Shown piece by piece: positions 1 to 7,413 of a stretch of 64,000 nucleotides of DNA. The notes beneath the pieces are model-generated. The model was given only the letters and a program-made list of their open reading frames with translations. It was not told where the DNA came from and made no database searches. A program made the translations under genes and the position numbers. Position 1 is the first letter of the stretch. Every line of letters starts with the position of its first letter. This stretch comes from Polynucleobacter sp. 15G-AUS-farblos (GTDB lineage Bacteria; Pseudomonadota; Gammaproteobacteria; Burkholderiales; Burkholderiaceae): positions 62,001-126,000 of the forward strand of contig NZ_JACVOM010000006.1 in assembly GCF_018882445.1 (NCBI RefSeq), read 5' to 3'.

Positions 1-734
1 CCAAATGGCTCCAAGAATTAAGAGAAGTGTGTACAAAAAATGGAATTGTTCTCATTTTTGATGAGGTATTCGTAGGATTTCGTTTGGCTCAGGGCGGCGC
101 GCAAGAATACTTTGGCGTCCGGGCAGATATGGTGACTTACGGTAAAACCTTGGGAGGTGGCTTACCGATTGGGGTGGTGTGTGGGCGTAGTGATCTAATG
201 AAGCGGTTTAGAGAAGAAAAGCCTGCCGACATCTGTTTTGCAAGGGGGACTTTTAACTCGCACCCCTATGTCATGGGGGCGATGCAAGTATTTTTAGAGC
301 AACTTGAAACTCCAGCTATCAAAAAAATGTATGAAGATTTAGATGAAGTTTGGAATCGCCGCGCTAATCTCTTTAATGAAAAATTAATTTCATTAGATTT
401 GCCAGTCAGGGTTGCCAATATGTCTAGTATTTGGACTATCTATTTCACTGAGCCTAGCCGCTATAACTGGATGTTTCAGTACTATTTGAAGGAACAAGGT
501 CTAGCGCTGAGCTGGATTGGGACGGGAAGATTTATTTTTAGTCTGAACTATAGTGATGCAGACATGCTGGCCGTCCTAGAGCGCTTTATTGCTGCAGCCC
601 AGTCTATGAAGCAGGATGCTTGGTGGTGGAATGGAAGCGGGCTAAGCAATAAAGCGATTAAACGTCAAATCCTCAAAGAGATGCTATTCGGAAGAAAAGA
701 CAACCAATATGCACCTGCATTAGGAGTTGATTGA
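1..734 (+). CDS. Class III aminotransferase, 3' part (GSA-aminomutase-like)
   Basis: The gene is cut by the left edge of the window; its reading frame is open from base 3 onward, so the GTG at 27 is internal and not a start. The visible part is the C-terminal half of a PLP-dependent class III aminotransferase. It shows the IFDEV strand that carries the cofactor-contacting Asp, and the lysine that would hold PLP in TYGKTLGGGLPIG. The glycine-rich stretch after the lysine and the later FARGTFNSHP segment resemble glutamate-1-semialdehyde 2,1-aminomutases. It is probably not the haem-pathway hemL but a relative, or the aminotransferase domain of a larger enzyme. The missing N-terminus prevents a firmer assignment. 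Its last 15 bases overlap the convergent gene downstream. Confidence 0.85.
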   Translation, partial: KWLQELREVCTKNGIVLIFDEVFVGFRLAQGGAQEYFGVRADMVTYGKTLGGGLPIGVVCGRSDLMKRFREEKPADICFARGTFNSHPYVMGAMQVFLEQLETPAIKKMYEDLDEVWNRRANLFNEKLISLDLPVRVANMSSIWTIYFTEPSRYNWMFQYYLKEQGLALSWIGTGRFIFSLNYSDADMLAVLERFIAAAQSMKQDAWWWNGSGLSNKAIKRQILKEMLFGRKDNQYAPALGVD

Positions 735-1364
735 ACCTAGGTTTTCTTCGTTGAGCTCAAGGTGGTTCATCGGGTCGATGAGTTGTCCACGTAATAAGTA
801 CAAGGGCGCAGTTGCATAAATTTTTGCATCATGGAATGGGTCCGTGATAATTTTAGTCATCCATGCCAGGGCAGCTTCAACGTCATGAATGAAAAAGAGA
901 TGGAAAGTGCGGAAAAGCACGCCACCAACACCAAGCCATAGCCACAGGAGGCCGGTTTGTCGAATAAAGCCTTCTGTATTTGTGAAGGTATTTAAGGCAA
1001 CAAATTTTTGCAAGAATACGGGGTTGAAGTAAACCAATACTGGGATTGCTGCCCAAATGGATAAAAGAACAATTTTTCTATTAAGGTTGTAGCCTACTTT
1101 AATTTCTTCTTTGTACTCATGTGTGGCTTTATTCACTTCGTCATAACCCTTTGGCTCAAAAAAGAAATGACCGCTTTGACGAGTTGTCATGGCAACAAGC
1201 CAAGCAAGCAATGAAGCTGCAATGGGATCTGTAAACAATAAAAAATAGGCAGTTAAGAAACTCAGAGCACTAACAAGGTGTAGTGATTGATTGATGCGGC
1301 TATGGTGATAATAACGATGATCGTCCCAGCGCTGTTTTTTTAGGGTTTCAAAAAATTGAATCAA
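720..1364 (-). CDS. Polytopic membrane protein, possibly Mpo1/DUF962-like
   Basis: A 214-residue protein with a hydrophilic N-terminus followed by several hydrophobic segments (about residues 28-60, 97-115 and 138-160). The conserved-looking pattern RxNQSLHL, then about 35 residues, then RQSGHFFFEP resembles the His-bearing motifs of the Mpo1/YGL010w (DUF962) family. Members of that family include Fe-dependent dioxygenases of fatty-acid alpha-oxidation. The family call is by eye and uncertain. It is divergent from the glycosyltransferase gene across a 146-bp gap. A reverse-oriented Pho-box-like sequence lies 72-89 bp upstream of its start, so phosphate control is possible. Its 3' end overlaps the aminotransferase by 15 bp. 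Confidence 0.7.
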   Translation of the reverse strand: MIQFFETLKKQRWDDHRYYHHSRINQSLHLVSALSFLTAYFLLFTDPIAASLLAWLVAMTTRQSGHFFFEPKGYDEVNKATHEYKEEIKVGYNLNRKIVLLSIWAAIPVLVYFNPVFLQKFVALNTFTNTEGFIRQTGLLWLWLGVGGVLFRTFHLFFIHDVEAALAWMTKIITDPFHDAKIYATAPLYLLRGQLIDPMNHLELNEENLGSINS

Positions 1365-1435
1365 TTTTGGATCCTCTGAATATTAAAGTGCTTCATTACA
1401 AAAATATTAAACTCACCCATATTTACAATTTATTT

Positions 1436-1453
1436 GTGACAATTTTAAGACAT
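1436..1453 (-). promoter_or_regulatory. Pho-box-like sequence facing the membrane protein gene
   Basis: Read on the minus strand, this 18-mer matches the PhoB consensus (two CTGTCAT half-sites separated by four A/T bases) at about 14 of 18 positions. It lies 72-89 bp upstream of the start of the minus-strand membrane protein gene. Taken alone the match is moderate, but a better site is 15 bp away in the opposite orientation. Confidence 0.4.
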
Positions 1454-1468
1454 GTAAATAAATTCACA

Positions 1469-1486
1469 ATGTCATAAAACTGTTAT
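1469..1486 (+). promoter_or_regulatory. Pho box upstream of the glycosyltransferase
   Basis: ATGTCATAAAACTGTTAT matches the classic Pho box (CTGTCAT, then AWAW, then CTGTCAY) at 16 of 18 positions, with the correct 11-base repeat period. It ends 24 bp before the ATG at 1511 and 60 bp before the alternative ATG at 1547. PhoB sites normally replace the -35 element, so transcription would start about 20-25 bp downstream. That favours the later ATG as the true start. Confidence 0.65.
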
Positions 1487-1510
1487 TTTCTTCGAGAATA
1501 CTCGGTAGCA

Positions 1511-2752
1511 ATGACTTCAAATGCCCTGGAAAAAGATAGCAATCTAATGCCGAATGTTTCAGTTAAGGTTGCTATTGTTACGGAAACATATCCTCCAGAG
1601 GTTAATGGGGTAGCAAGCACAATCGCTAGATTCATTAAGGGTTTAGCTGAAATGGGGCATGACATTACACTCATCCGGCCGCGTCAGGGATCAAAAGATA
1701 TACCCAAGTATGAATCTCATTTCAAAGAAATACTGACATTGGGAGTGCCTATACCGGGTTACAGCTCGCTTAGGATGGGGCTTCCTCAAAAAAATATGCT
1801 GTTAAAGCAATGGGCATCTGATAGACCTAATCTTGTCCATATTGTTACCGAAGGTCCTCTCGGCTGGTCAGCGCTGGAGGCGGCTAAAAAATTAAATATT
1901 CCTATTTGTTCAGATTTCCGAACAAATTTCGATGCTTATTCAACCCACTATGGAATGAGCTTCCTAAAAAATCCGATTCAAAGGTATCTTCGATATTTTC
2001 ATAACCATAGCAACTTCACAATGGTGCCGACTCAGGAGCTCAAAAATCAATTGCTCAACAATGGTTTTGAGAGGCTCAGAGTACTGGCTAGAGGAGTGGA
2101 TACTGAATTATTTAATCCATCAAAGCGTTGTCAAGAATTGCGTAATCATTGGGGGGTTAAAGACCATGAAAACGTGGTCTTATGTGTTGGTAGACTTGCT
2201 TCAGAGAAAAATTTAAATGTCACTGTAGAGACTTTTAAAGCAATGTTACAAGTTAATCCAAATTTGAAAATGGTATGGGTTGGCGATGGACCTGAAAAAG
2301 GGGCTTTAAAGTTAAGTTGCCCAAATAGCATCTTTGCTGGAGTGAAGAGGGGTGAAGCTCTTGCAAGCCATTATGCTAGCGGAGATATCTTTTTATTTTC
2401 TAGTCTGAGTGAAACATTTGGTAATGTAACGATCGAAGCGATGGCTAGTGGTTTAGCCGTTTTGGCGTATGACTACGCAGCAGCTCAGCAATTTATAGAT
2501 CATGGCGCCAATGGATTTTTAGCTAATCCAAATGAGGTCAACTCATTTATTACAGCAGGCCTTGAGCTAATAAAAGACGATGTTAATTTGGAAAATTTGA
2601 GAGCCCAGGCAAGGCAAACAACCCTAGAAATTTCATGGGAACAAGTTACTAAAAAATTAGAAAATAATTATCACGATTTAATACTAAATTCCCATTCAAA
2701 AGATAAGCTAGCTTCATCGCCTGTTTTAAGAGAAATTTTTATTAAGCAATGA
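1511..2752 (+). CDS. GT4-family glycosyltransferase (mannosyltransferase-like)
   Basis: A GT-B fold retaining glycosyltransferase. The N-terminal domain opens with AIVTETYPPEVNGVASTI (about residues 21-38 of the longer form), typical of GDP-mannose- or UDP-sugar-dependent GT4 enzymes. The C-terminal donor domain has VLCVGRLASEKN and the E-x7-E region SETFGNVTIEAMASG around residues 300-315. Such enzymes add a sugar to a lipid or polyisoprenoid acceptor at the inner membrane. The neighbouring Pho box and the overlapping LplT-like transporter suggest a role in membrane-lipid remodelling under phosphate shortage, for example glycolipid synthesis; that is inference. The start could instead be the ATG at 1547, which gives the usual short N-terminus. 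The stop overlaps the next start by 4 bases. Confidence 0.88.
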   Translation: MTSNALEKDSNLMPNVSVKVAIVTETYPPEVNGVASTIARFIKGLAEMGHDITLIRPRQGSKDIPKYESHFKEILTLGVPIPGYSSLRMGLPQKNMLLKQWASDRPNLVHIVTEGPLGWSALEAAKKLNIPICSDFRTNFDAYSTHYGMSFLKNPIQRYLRYFHNHSNFTMVPTQELKNQLLNNGFERLRVLARGVDTELFNPSKRCQELRNHWGVKDHENVVLCVGRLASEKNLNVTVETFKAMLQVNPNLKMVWVGDGPEKGALKLSCPNSIFAGVKRGEALASHYASGDIFLFSSLSETFGNVTIEAMASGLAVLAYDYAAAQQFIDHGANGFLANPNEVNSFITAGLELIKDDVNLENLRAQARQTTLEISWEQVTKKLENNYHDLILNSHSKDKLASSPVLREIFIKQ

Positions 2753-4050
2753 ATCGTGTTTTCTATACGATAGCTTTCTCACAATTTCTATCATCATTAG
2801 CAGATAACGCATTACTCATAGTATCCATTGCTCTTTTAGTTGCAATGCAAGAGCCGGATTGGGTATCCCCCTTACTCAAGATTTCTTTTGTATTACCTTA
2901 TGTTCTTTTTGCCCCATTTGTAGGTGCTTTTGCAGACTCCAGACCTAAAGGCCAGGTGATGTTGATTTCTAATGTGCTAAAGGCCAGCGGTTGCGGCATG
3001 ATGCTTTTTGGAATGCATCCATTATTAGGGTATGGCATCGTTGGTATAGGTGCCGCCTTATACGCACCCGCAAAATATGGAATTTTGACTGAGTTATTGC
3101 CATCAGACAAGTTGGTGGCTGCAAATGGTTGGATGGAAGGCCTCATTATTGGTTCTATTATTTTTGGGACCTTGTTAGGAGGATTTCTCATTAGCGATTT
3201 TCTGCATGATTTTTTCCAGCTGTTTAATCTAGACTTCATAAAGGGTGATATTTCAAGCTCTACAGCCATAGCCATCCTATTAATTTCAGTTATTTATACA
3301 TCGGCCGCTTTACTCAATTTACCTCTATTGAAGGTGGGATTTAGCTATCAAAAGTTGAACCTACATTGCGGTAATTTGGTACGGGATTTTTCCACCTGTT
3401 TTGTGAGTCTGTGGCGAGATCGGCTAGGTAAGCTCTCCTTAACTGTGACCACCTTATTTTGGGGTGCTGGAGCAACCCTTCAATTCCTGATGTTGAAATG
3501 GGCTGAGTATGCCTTACATATGAATCTTTCTGAGAGCGCTGCTTTACAAGCCGTTTCTGCAATAGGAGTTGCAGCAGGGGCTGTTTATGCGGCATGCAAA
3601 GTCTCTTTACAGAATTCTGCTAACGTATTGCCCTACGGTGCACTGATGGGCTTAGTCGTCTGCATCATGGGCATGTATAGCGATGACCTTTTACCGCCAA
3701 TCGTTCTTTTGCACCTGTATTCAATTCAATTAACCTTGAACGTTTTGCCGGCCTATTTTTTATTAATGCTATTGGGCTGGTTATCGGGTTATTTTGTAGT
3801 TCCAATGAATGCCTTGTTACAGCATCGGGGGCATTCACTAATGGCAACCGGGCAATCTATCGCCGTTCAGGGTTTTAGTGAGAATTTATCGGTGTTATTT
3901 ATGCTTCTCATCTACTCAATTCTCCTTTGGATAAATATCAGCTTACCGCTCATCATTATTGGTTTTGGCGGTACTGTCTTTTTGGCTATGGTGTTGATTA
4001 TGTATCAGTATTTTGGGTCAAAAAATAGCACTCTAAATGCGATTACCTAA
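2749..4050 (+). CDS. lplT: MFS transporter, lysophospholipid transporter LplT-like
   Basis: A 433-residue major-facilitator protein with about 12 hydrophobic segments. The N-terminal FSQFLSSLADNALLI, the VGAFADSRPKGQVM loop and the ALYAPAKYGILTELLP segment are typical of LplT. LplT flips lysophospholipids across the inner membrane for re-acylation. In E. coli it works with the acyltransferase/ligase Aas, which is not adjacent here. The start overlaps the glycosyltransferase stop (ATGA), so the two are co-translated and probably share the Pho-box promoter. A related sugar or lipid exporter cannot be excluded, but the LplT signature is good. Confidence 0.85.
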   Translation: MNRVFYTIAFSQFLSSLADNALLIVSIALLVAMQEPDWVSPLLKISFVLPYVLFAPFVGAFADSRPKGQVMLISNVLKASGCGMMLFGMHPLLGYGIVGIGAALYAPAKYGILTELLPSDKLVAANGWMEGLIIGSIIFGTLLGGFLISDFLHDFFQLFNLDFIKGDISSSTAIAILLISVIYTSAALLNLPLLKVGFSYQKLNLHCGNLVRDFSTCFVSLWRDRLGKLSLTVTTLFWGAGATLQFLMLKWAEYALHMNLSESAALQAVSAIGVAAGAVYAACKVSLQNSANVLPYGALMGLVVCIMGMYSDDLLPPIVLLHLYSIQLTLNVLPAYFLLMLLGWLSGYFVVPMNALLQHRGHSLMATGQSIAVQGFSENLSVLFMLLIYSILLWINISLPLIIIGFGGTVFLAMVLIMYQYFGSKNSTLNAIT

Positions 4051-4323
4051 AAAGCTAAGCCCCCATACTTTTTGAAATCTTGCTTTTAACTAGTATGTCG
4101 GGTTTTGCGCAACATATTCAGTATGGGGTTGGGCCATATTGCCATGAGGACATTAATCCCAAAACTAAGTGAATATCTATAAACATAAATTGTCATTAAA
4201 TGTTCATAAGATTGACACACATCACTTCAAATTCATTTAGTTGACATACCGTATCAATTTCCTCAGCCTTTAAATTGTCATATTTAAAAGAGAACATCAA
4301 GTGTCTGTCATTTTTTAGGTGCA
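4051..4323 (+). promoter_or_regulatory. Intergenic region upstream of fabI with repeated TGTCA half-sites
   Basis: This 273-bp gap has no convincing ORF. A 9-bp inverted repeat (CCCCATACT at 4061-4069 and AGTATGGGG at 4120-4128) could form a long-loop hairpin after lplT; it lacks a T-run. Further on, five TGTCA/TGACA pentamers occur within 120 bp (near 4191, 4213, 4242, 4277 and 4306). Two of them lie in a 10-bp direct repeat, AAATTGTCAT, at 4187 and 4272. The promoter of the fabI operon should lie here; I could not pick a convincing -35/-10 pair. Confidence 0.45.
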
Positions 4324-5082
4324 ATGATGCTTAAAGGCAAAAAAGGGATTATTTTTGGCGTAGCCAATGATAAGAGCATTGCGTATGCCGTTGCGAAAAA
4401 GCTCCGTGCGGATGGCGCATTAGTTGTTGCATCTTGCCTTAACCAAAAAGCCTACGAGCTAGTTTCTCCCAGTTTATTAAGTCTGGATATTCCCGTTCAA
4501 CCTTGCAATGTTGAGGATCATGAGCAATTAAAAGAATTTGTCAGAGATGCTGCCGAGCGTTTTGGAGATTTTGACTTTATTGTCCATTCCATTGCATGGG
4601 CACCATTAGAGGATTTGCATGGCAAGGTAATTGATAGCTCAAGTTCAGGATTCTCCAGGGCAATGGCAATCTCATGCCATTCATTTGCTGTAATTGCCCA
4701 TCTTTGTGTGCCGTACATGAGGCATGGCGGCAGTATGGTGACGATGAGTTACATTGGCGCTGATGAGGCCGTTCCGCATTATGGATTAATGGGCCCCGTT
4801 AAGGCTGCTCTAGAATCTTTGGTCAGATATATGGCGCTCGAATTAGGTCCCCAAAATATTCGTGTTCATGCAGTATCTCCTGGCCCGATCATGACCCGCG
4901 CAGCTTCTGGTATTGAGGAGTTTGACTTGCTGATGAAGCGAGCAATTGAGAGGGCTCCATTAGCCCGCCTAGTTACTACAGATGAGGTTGCCAATTTAAC
5001 GGCCTTCTTATGTGATGACGGTTCAAGTGGTATGACAGGCCAAACCATATACGTAGATGGCGGTTGCCATGCGGTGGCATAA
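4324..5082 (+). CDS. fabI: Enoyl-[acyl-carrier-protein] reductase, FabI type
   Basis: A short-chain dehydrogenase-fold enoyl reductase of 252 residues. The N-terminal FGVANDKSIAYAVA is the NADH-binding loop specific to FabI. The catalytic Tyr-x6-Lys is present as HYGLMGPVK (Tyr153, Lys160), and the C-terminal GQTIYVDGG is canonical. FabI reduces trans-2-enoyl thioesters with NADH. It opens the CoA-transferase / DUF3141 / phosphotransacylase / acetate-kinase block and is followed 2 bp later by a small gene. That context suggests a specialised paralogue acting on crotonyl-type substrates rather than the housekeeping fatty-acid enzyme. Whether another fabI exists elsewhere cannot be seen. The second ATG at 4327 is better spaced from the AGGTG ribosome site. 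Confidence 0.88.
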   Translation: MMLKGKKGIIFGVANDKSIAYAVAKKLRADGALVVASCLNQKAYELVSPSLLSLDIPVQPCNVEDHEQLKEFVRDAAERFGDFDFIVHSIAWAPLEDLHGKVIDSSSSGFSRAMAISCHSFAVIAHLCVPYMRHGGSMVTMSYIGADEAVPHYGLMGPVKAALESLVRYMALELGPQNIRVHAVSPGPIMTRAASGIEEFDLLMKRAIERAPLARLVTTDEVANLTAFLCDDGSSGMTGQTIYVDGGCHAVA

Positions 5083-5084
5083 GC

Positions 5085-5399
5085 ATGCTACCCCAAACTT
5101 CTCTAGAGGATGCCAGGCTTGATGATGATATTCATCAGTTAAATGTAGAGATAGTGAGACTTGCATACTTTTTGGATGTTGACATTAAAAACGAGGCGGT
5201 AGTTGAAAAGCTTCTAGAAAATAATTTGCCAAATGATCATGAGCATTTTTACAAATTAGCCACTCTTAAGGGGCTAATCTTGCTTAGAGGGCATATTCAC
5301 CAATTAAGACAAGAGCATGGCATTCCTGATGGTAAGAGCCCTTTGGAAGAAGAGATCTTTCAGAGGCTCAATTTAGGTCATTATGAAAATGAGTGTTAA
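5085..5399 (+). CDS. Small acidic protein of unknown function
   Basis: A 104-residue soluble protein, rich in Asp/Glu and Leu and predicted mostly helical. I do not recognise the family. It begins 2 bp after the FabI stop and ends 6 bp before atoD, so it belongs to the same operon. I chose the ATG at 5085 over an upstream in-frame TTG inside fabI. There is no signal peptide, membrane segment or cysteine motif; the only Cys is the last residue. The repeated HxxQL pattern (HQLN near the N-terminus, HIHQLRQEHG near residue 75) could support helix packing or partner binding. An accessory or subunit role for one of the adjacent enzymes is the simplest guess. Confidence 0.7.
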   Translation: MLPQTSLEDARLDDDIHQLNVEIVRLAYFLDVDIKNEAVVEKLLENNLPNDHEHFYKLATLKGLILLRGHIHQLRQEHGIPDGKSPLEEEIFQRLNLGHYENEC

Positions 5400-5405
5400 T
5401 TAGTT

Positions 5406-6068
5406 ATGAAAAAAGCAATAGCAGTTGAAACAGCCATTGAAATGATTCCTCATGGAGCCTCATTAATGATTGGCGGATTCATGGGAATAGGATCTCCACA
5501 TCGCATGATTGATGCCTTAGTCGCAGCGGGTACTTCCGATTTAACTATCATCGCTAACGATACCGGCAAGCCAAACTACGGCATTGGAAAGCTCATTTCT
5601 AGTGGGCAAGTTAAGCATGTGATCGCTAGTCATATTGGCTTAAATCCAGAAACCCAAGCCAAGATGTTTAGTAAAGAGCTCACAGTAGATCTTGTGCCTC
5701 AAGGCAATTTGGCAGAGCGGATTCGAGCAGCAGGGTATGGTCTTGGCGGCGTATTGGTTCAAACAGGTATTGGAACCTTGGTTGAGGAGGGTAAGCGAGT
5801 CATTGAAATCAATGGCGAAAATTGGCTGTTAGAGCTTCCCATAGCCGCTGATTTTGCGCTCATACATGCTCATCAAGCAGACTATCTTGGCAATCTGGCG
5901 TATCAACTAACGGCAACCAATTTCAATCCAGTAATGGCGATGGCTGCAAAAGTGGTGATATGCGAAACCAATGAGATTGTTCCGGTTGGAATGATTTCCC
6001 CTAATGACGTTATTACTCCAGGGGCAATTGTGACTGAGCTCATTTCTATGCCACATAGGCATCACTAA
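5406..6068 (+). CDS. atoD: Acetoacetate/acetate CoA-transferase, alpha subunit
   Basis: The 220-residue alpha subunit of a family I CoA-transferase. The N-terminal GGFMGIGSPHRMIDAL, IIANDTG and VIASHIGLNPET follow E. coli AtoD closely. GNLAYQLTATNFNP near residue 165 is the usual C-terminal signature. With the beta subunit encoded 12 bp downstream it moves CoA between acetyl-CoA and acetoacetate or other short acids. In this block it could activate acetoacetate or butyrate, or recycle CoA from the products of the phosphotransacylase and kinase. A 3-oxoadipate or succinyl-CoA transferase is a less likely alternative. Confidence 0.88.
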   Translation: MKKAIAVETAIEMIPHGASLMIGGFMGIGSPHRMIDALVAAGTSDLTIIANDTGKPNYGIGKLISSGQVKHVIASHIGLNPETQAKMFSKELTVDLVPQGNLAERIRAAGYGLGGVLVQTGIGTLVEEGKRVIEINGENWLLELPIAADFALIHAHQADYLGNLAYQLTATNFNPVMAMAAKVVICETNEIVPVGMISPNDVITPGAIVTELISMPHRHH

Positions 6069-6079
6069 GAGATCCATTT

Positions 6080-6751
6080 ATGAAAAGCACTCTTACTCCG
6101 AATGAAGTTATTGCACGGCGTGTTGCGCAAGAATTTACTGAGGGCATGCTCGTCAATCTTGGCATTGGATTACCAACGCAAGTTGCAAACTACCTTCCTA
6201 AAAACATGACTGTCTTTTTGCAGTCAGAAAACGGTCTCATTGGCCTTGGTGCTAGACCGCCAGAAGGCATGGAGGATGATGACTTAACCGATGCGGGCGG
6301 TACGCCAGTAATGGCAATACCAGGAGCAGCCAGAATTGACTCTGTGTTTTCTTTTGGACTGATTCGTGGAGGGCATCTAGACATCACGGTGCTTGGTGGA
6401 TTGCAGGTTGACGCACAAGGACGCCTAGCTAATTGGATGATTCCAGGCAAGATGGCTCCAGGAATGGGTGGGGCAATGGATCTGGTATCTGGTGCAAAAA
6501 AAGTGATTATCGCTATGCAGCACACAGCCAAAGGCGTTCATAAAATTGTTGAGAAATGTAGTTTGCCCTTAACCGCTACGCGTCCAGTCAGTTTGATTGT
6601 GACTGAATTGGCAGTGATTGAGCCGACACCGGCCGGGTTAATTCTTAAGGAGTTGGCGCCGGGCGTAACAATAGATGAGGTCATTGCAGCAACAGGGGCG
6701 CAATTAATTATTTCCGATGATATCCATGAGATGAATTTTCCGGAGATCTAA
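6080..6751 (+). CDS. atoA: Acetoacetate/acetate CoA-transferase, beta subunit
   Basis: The 223-residue beta subunit, carrying the catalytic glutamate in QSENGLIGLG (about residue 50). This Glu forms the covalent CoA thioester in family I CoA-transferases. Further conserved stretches are NLGIGLPTQVANYLP, GGHLDITVLGGLQVD and PGMGGAMDLVSGAKKVI. The order alpha then beta and the close spacing are standard for atoDA/scoAB. It is followed after only 4 bp by the acetyltransferase gene, indicating one transcript. Confidence 0.9.
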   Translation: MKSTLTPNEVIARRVAQEFTEGMLVNLGIGLPTQVANYLPKNMTVFLQSENGLIGLGARPPEGMEDDDLTDAGGTPVMAIPGAARIDSVFSFGLIRGGHLDITVLGGLQVDAQGRLANWMIPGKMAPGMGGAMDLVSGAKKVIIAMQHTAKGVHKIVEKCSLPLTATRPVSLIVTELAVIEPTPAGLILKELAPGVTIDEVIAATGAQLIISDDIHEMNFPEI

Positions 6752-6755
6752 ATAA

Positions 6756-7310
6756 ATGGAATTAACCTCAAATAACGAAGCTCTAAATTCACGGTTTATA
6801 AAAAAATGGACGCTTGCTCATGGTGGCGAGTACGACATCAGGCCCATTTCCATACATGATCGCAAAGCAGTTCTCGATCTATTTGAGCATTTATCTGCTC
6901 AAAGCCGATTTTTTAGATATGCACATGCTATGTCGACCTTGCCCGAGCAATTGCTAGATAAAATCATTCATGCATGTACTCCCAATGACTTCGCGTTGGG
7001 AGCCTATATAAAAAATGCAGACTGGCCAATAGAACGCTTGGTTGGAATTTCTCGATATGTGCGCGATACAAATAGCACTAGAGCAGAATTTTCTCTGTCT
7101 GTAAGTGATGATTATCACCATGAGGGTATCGGCTCACACCTGATGCAGGGAATTTTAGATTGCGCCAGATTAAATGGTTTATCAGAGATTTATGGATACG
7201 TCCTAAAAGAAAATCACGATATGTTGGTATTAATGCGCCATCTAGGCTATGAATTACATACCGATGAAGATGACATGAAGATGTACATCGCCATAAATCA
7301 AACAATTTAA
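6756..7310 (+). CDS. GNAT-family N-acetyltransferase (Pat-like domain)
   Basis: A single GNAT domain of 184 residues. The opening YDIRPISIHDRKAVLDLFEHLS resembles in outline the acetyltransferase domain of the protein lysine acetyltransferase Pat/PatZ; the acetyl-CoA-binding loop reads YHHEGIGSHLMQ. The large NDP-forming acyl-CoA-synthetase-like domain of full-length Pat is absent. Pat enzymes inactivate acyl-CoA synthetases by acetylating an active-site lysine. Its place directly behind a CoA-transferase suggests it tunes acyl-CoA enzymes in response to acetyl-CoA, but the target is unknown. The 103-bp gap after it probably contains the next promoter. Confidence 0.78.
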   Translation: MELTSNNEALNSRFIKKWTLAHGGEYDIRPISIHDRKAVLDLFEHLSAQSRFFRYAHAMSTLPEQLLDKIIHACTPNDFALGAYIKNADWPIERLVGISRYVRDTNSTRAEFSLSVSDDYHHEGIGSHLMQGILDCARLNGLSEIYGYVLKENHDMLVLMRHLGYELHTDEDDMKMYIAINQTI

Positions 7311-7325
7311 GCAGTACCCACAGAC

Positions 7326-7356
7326 AGTGTCACAAAAGGTACATGAATCTGACACT
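7326..7356. promoter_or_regulatory. Inverted repeat upstream of the DUF3141 gene
   Basis: A perfect 7-bp inverted repeat, AGTGTCA and TGACACT, with a 17-bp spacer lies 58-88 bp upstream of the DUF3141 start. The half-site shares the TGTCA core that recurs upstream of fabI. The geometry fits a dimeric regulator bound on one face of the DNA. No matching regulator gene is in the window. Confidence 0.4.
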
Positions 7357-7413
7357 ATTTAAATCTAAAGTTAATAATTCAATTCGAATTTTTCGAGTCC
7401 ATGAGAGGTAGTT

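Noticed and set aside
4061..4128. Intrinsic terminator after lplT
   Set aside because: The 9-bp inverted repeat has a 50-base loop and no T-run after it.
4272..4311. Further Pho boxes upstream of fabI
   Set aside because: Single CTGTCAT-like half-sites occur, but the partner half at the 11-base period matches poorly (at best about 13 of 18 overall).
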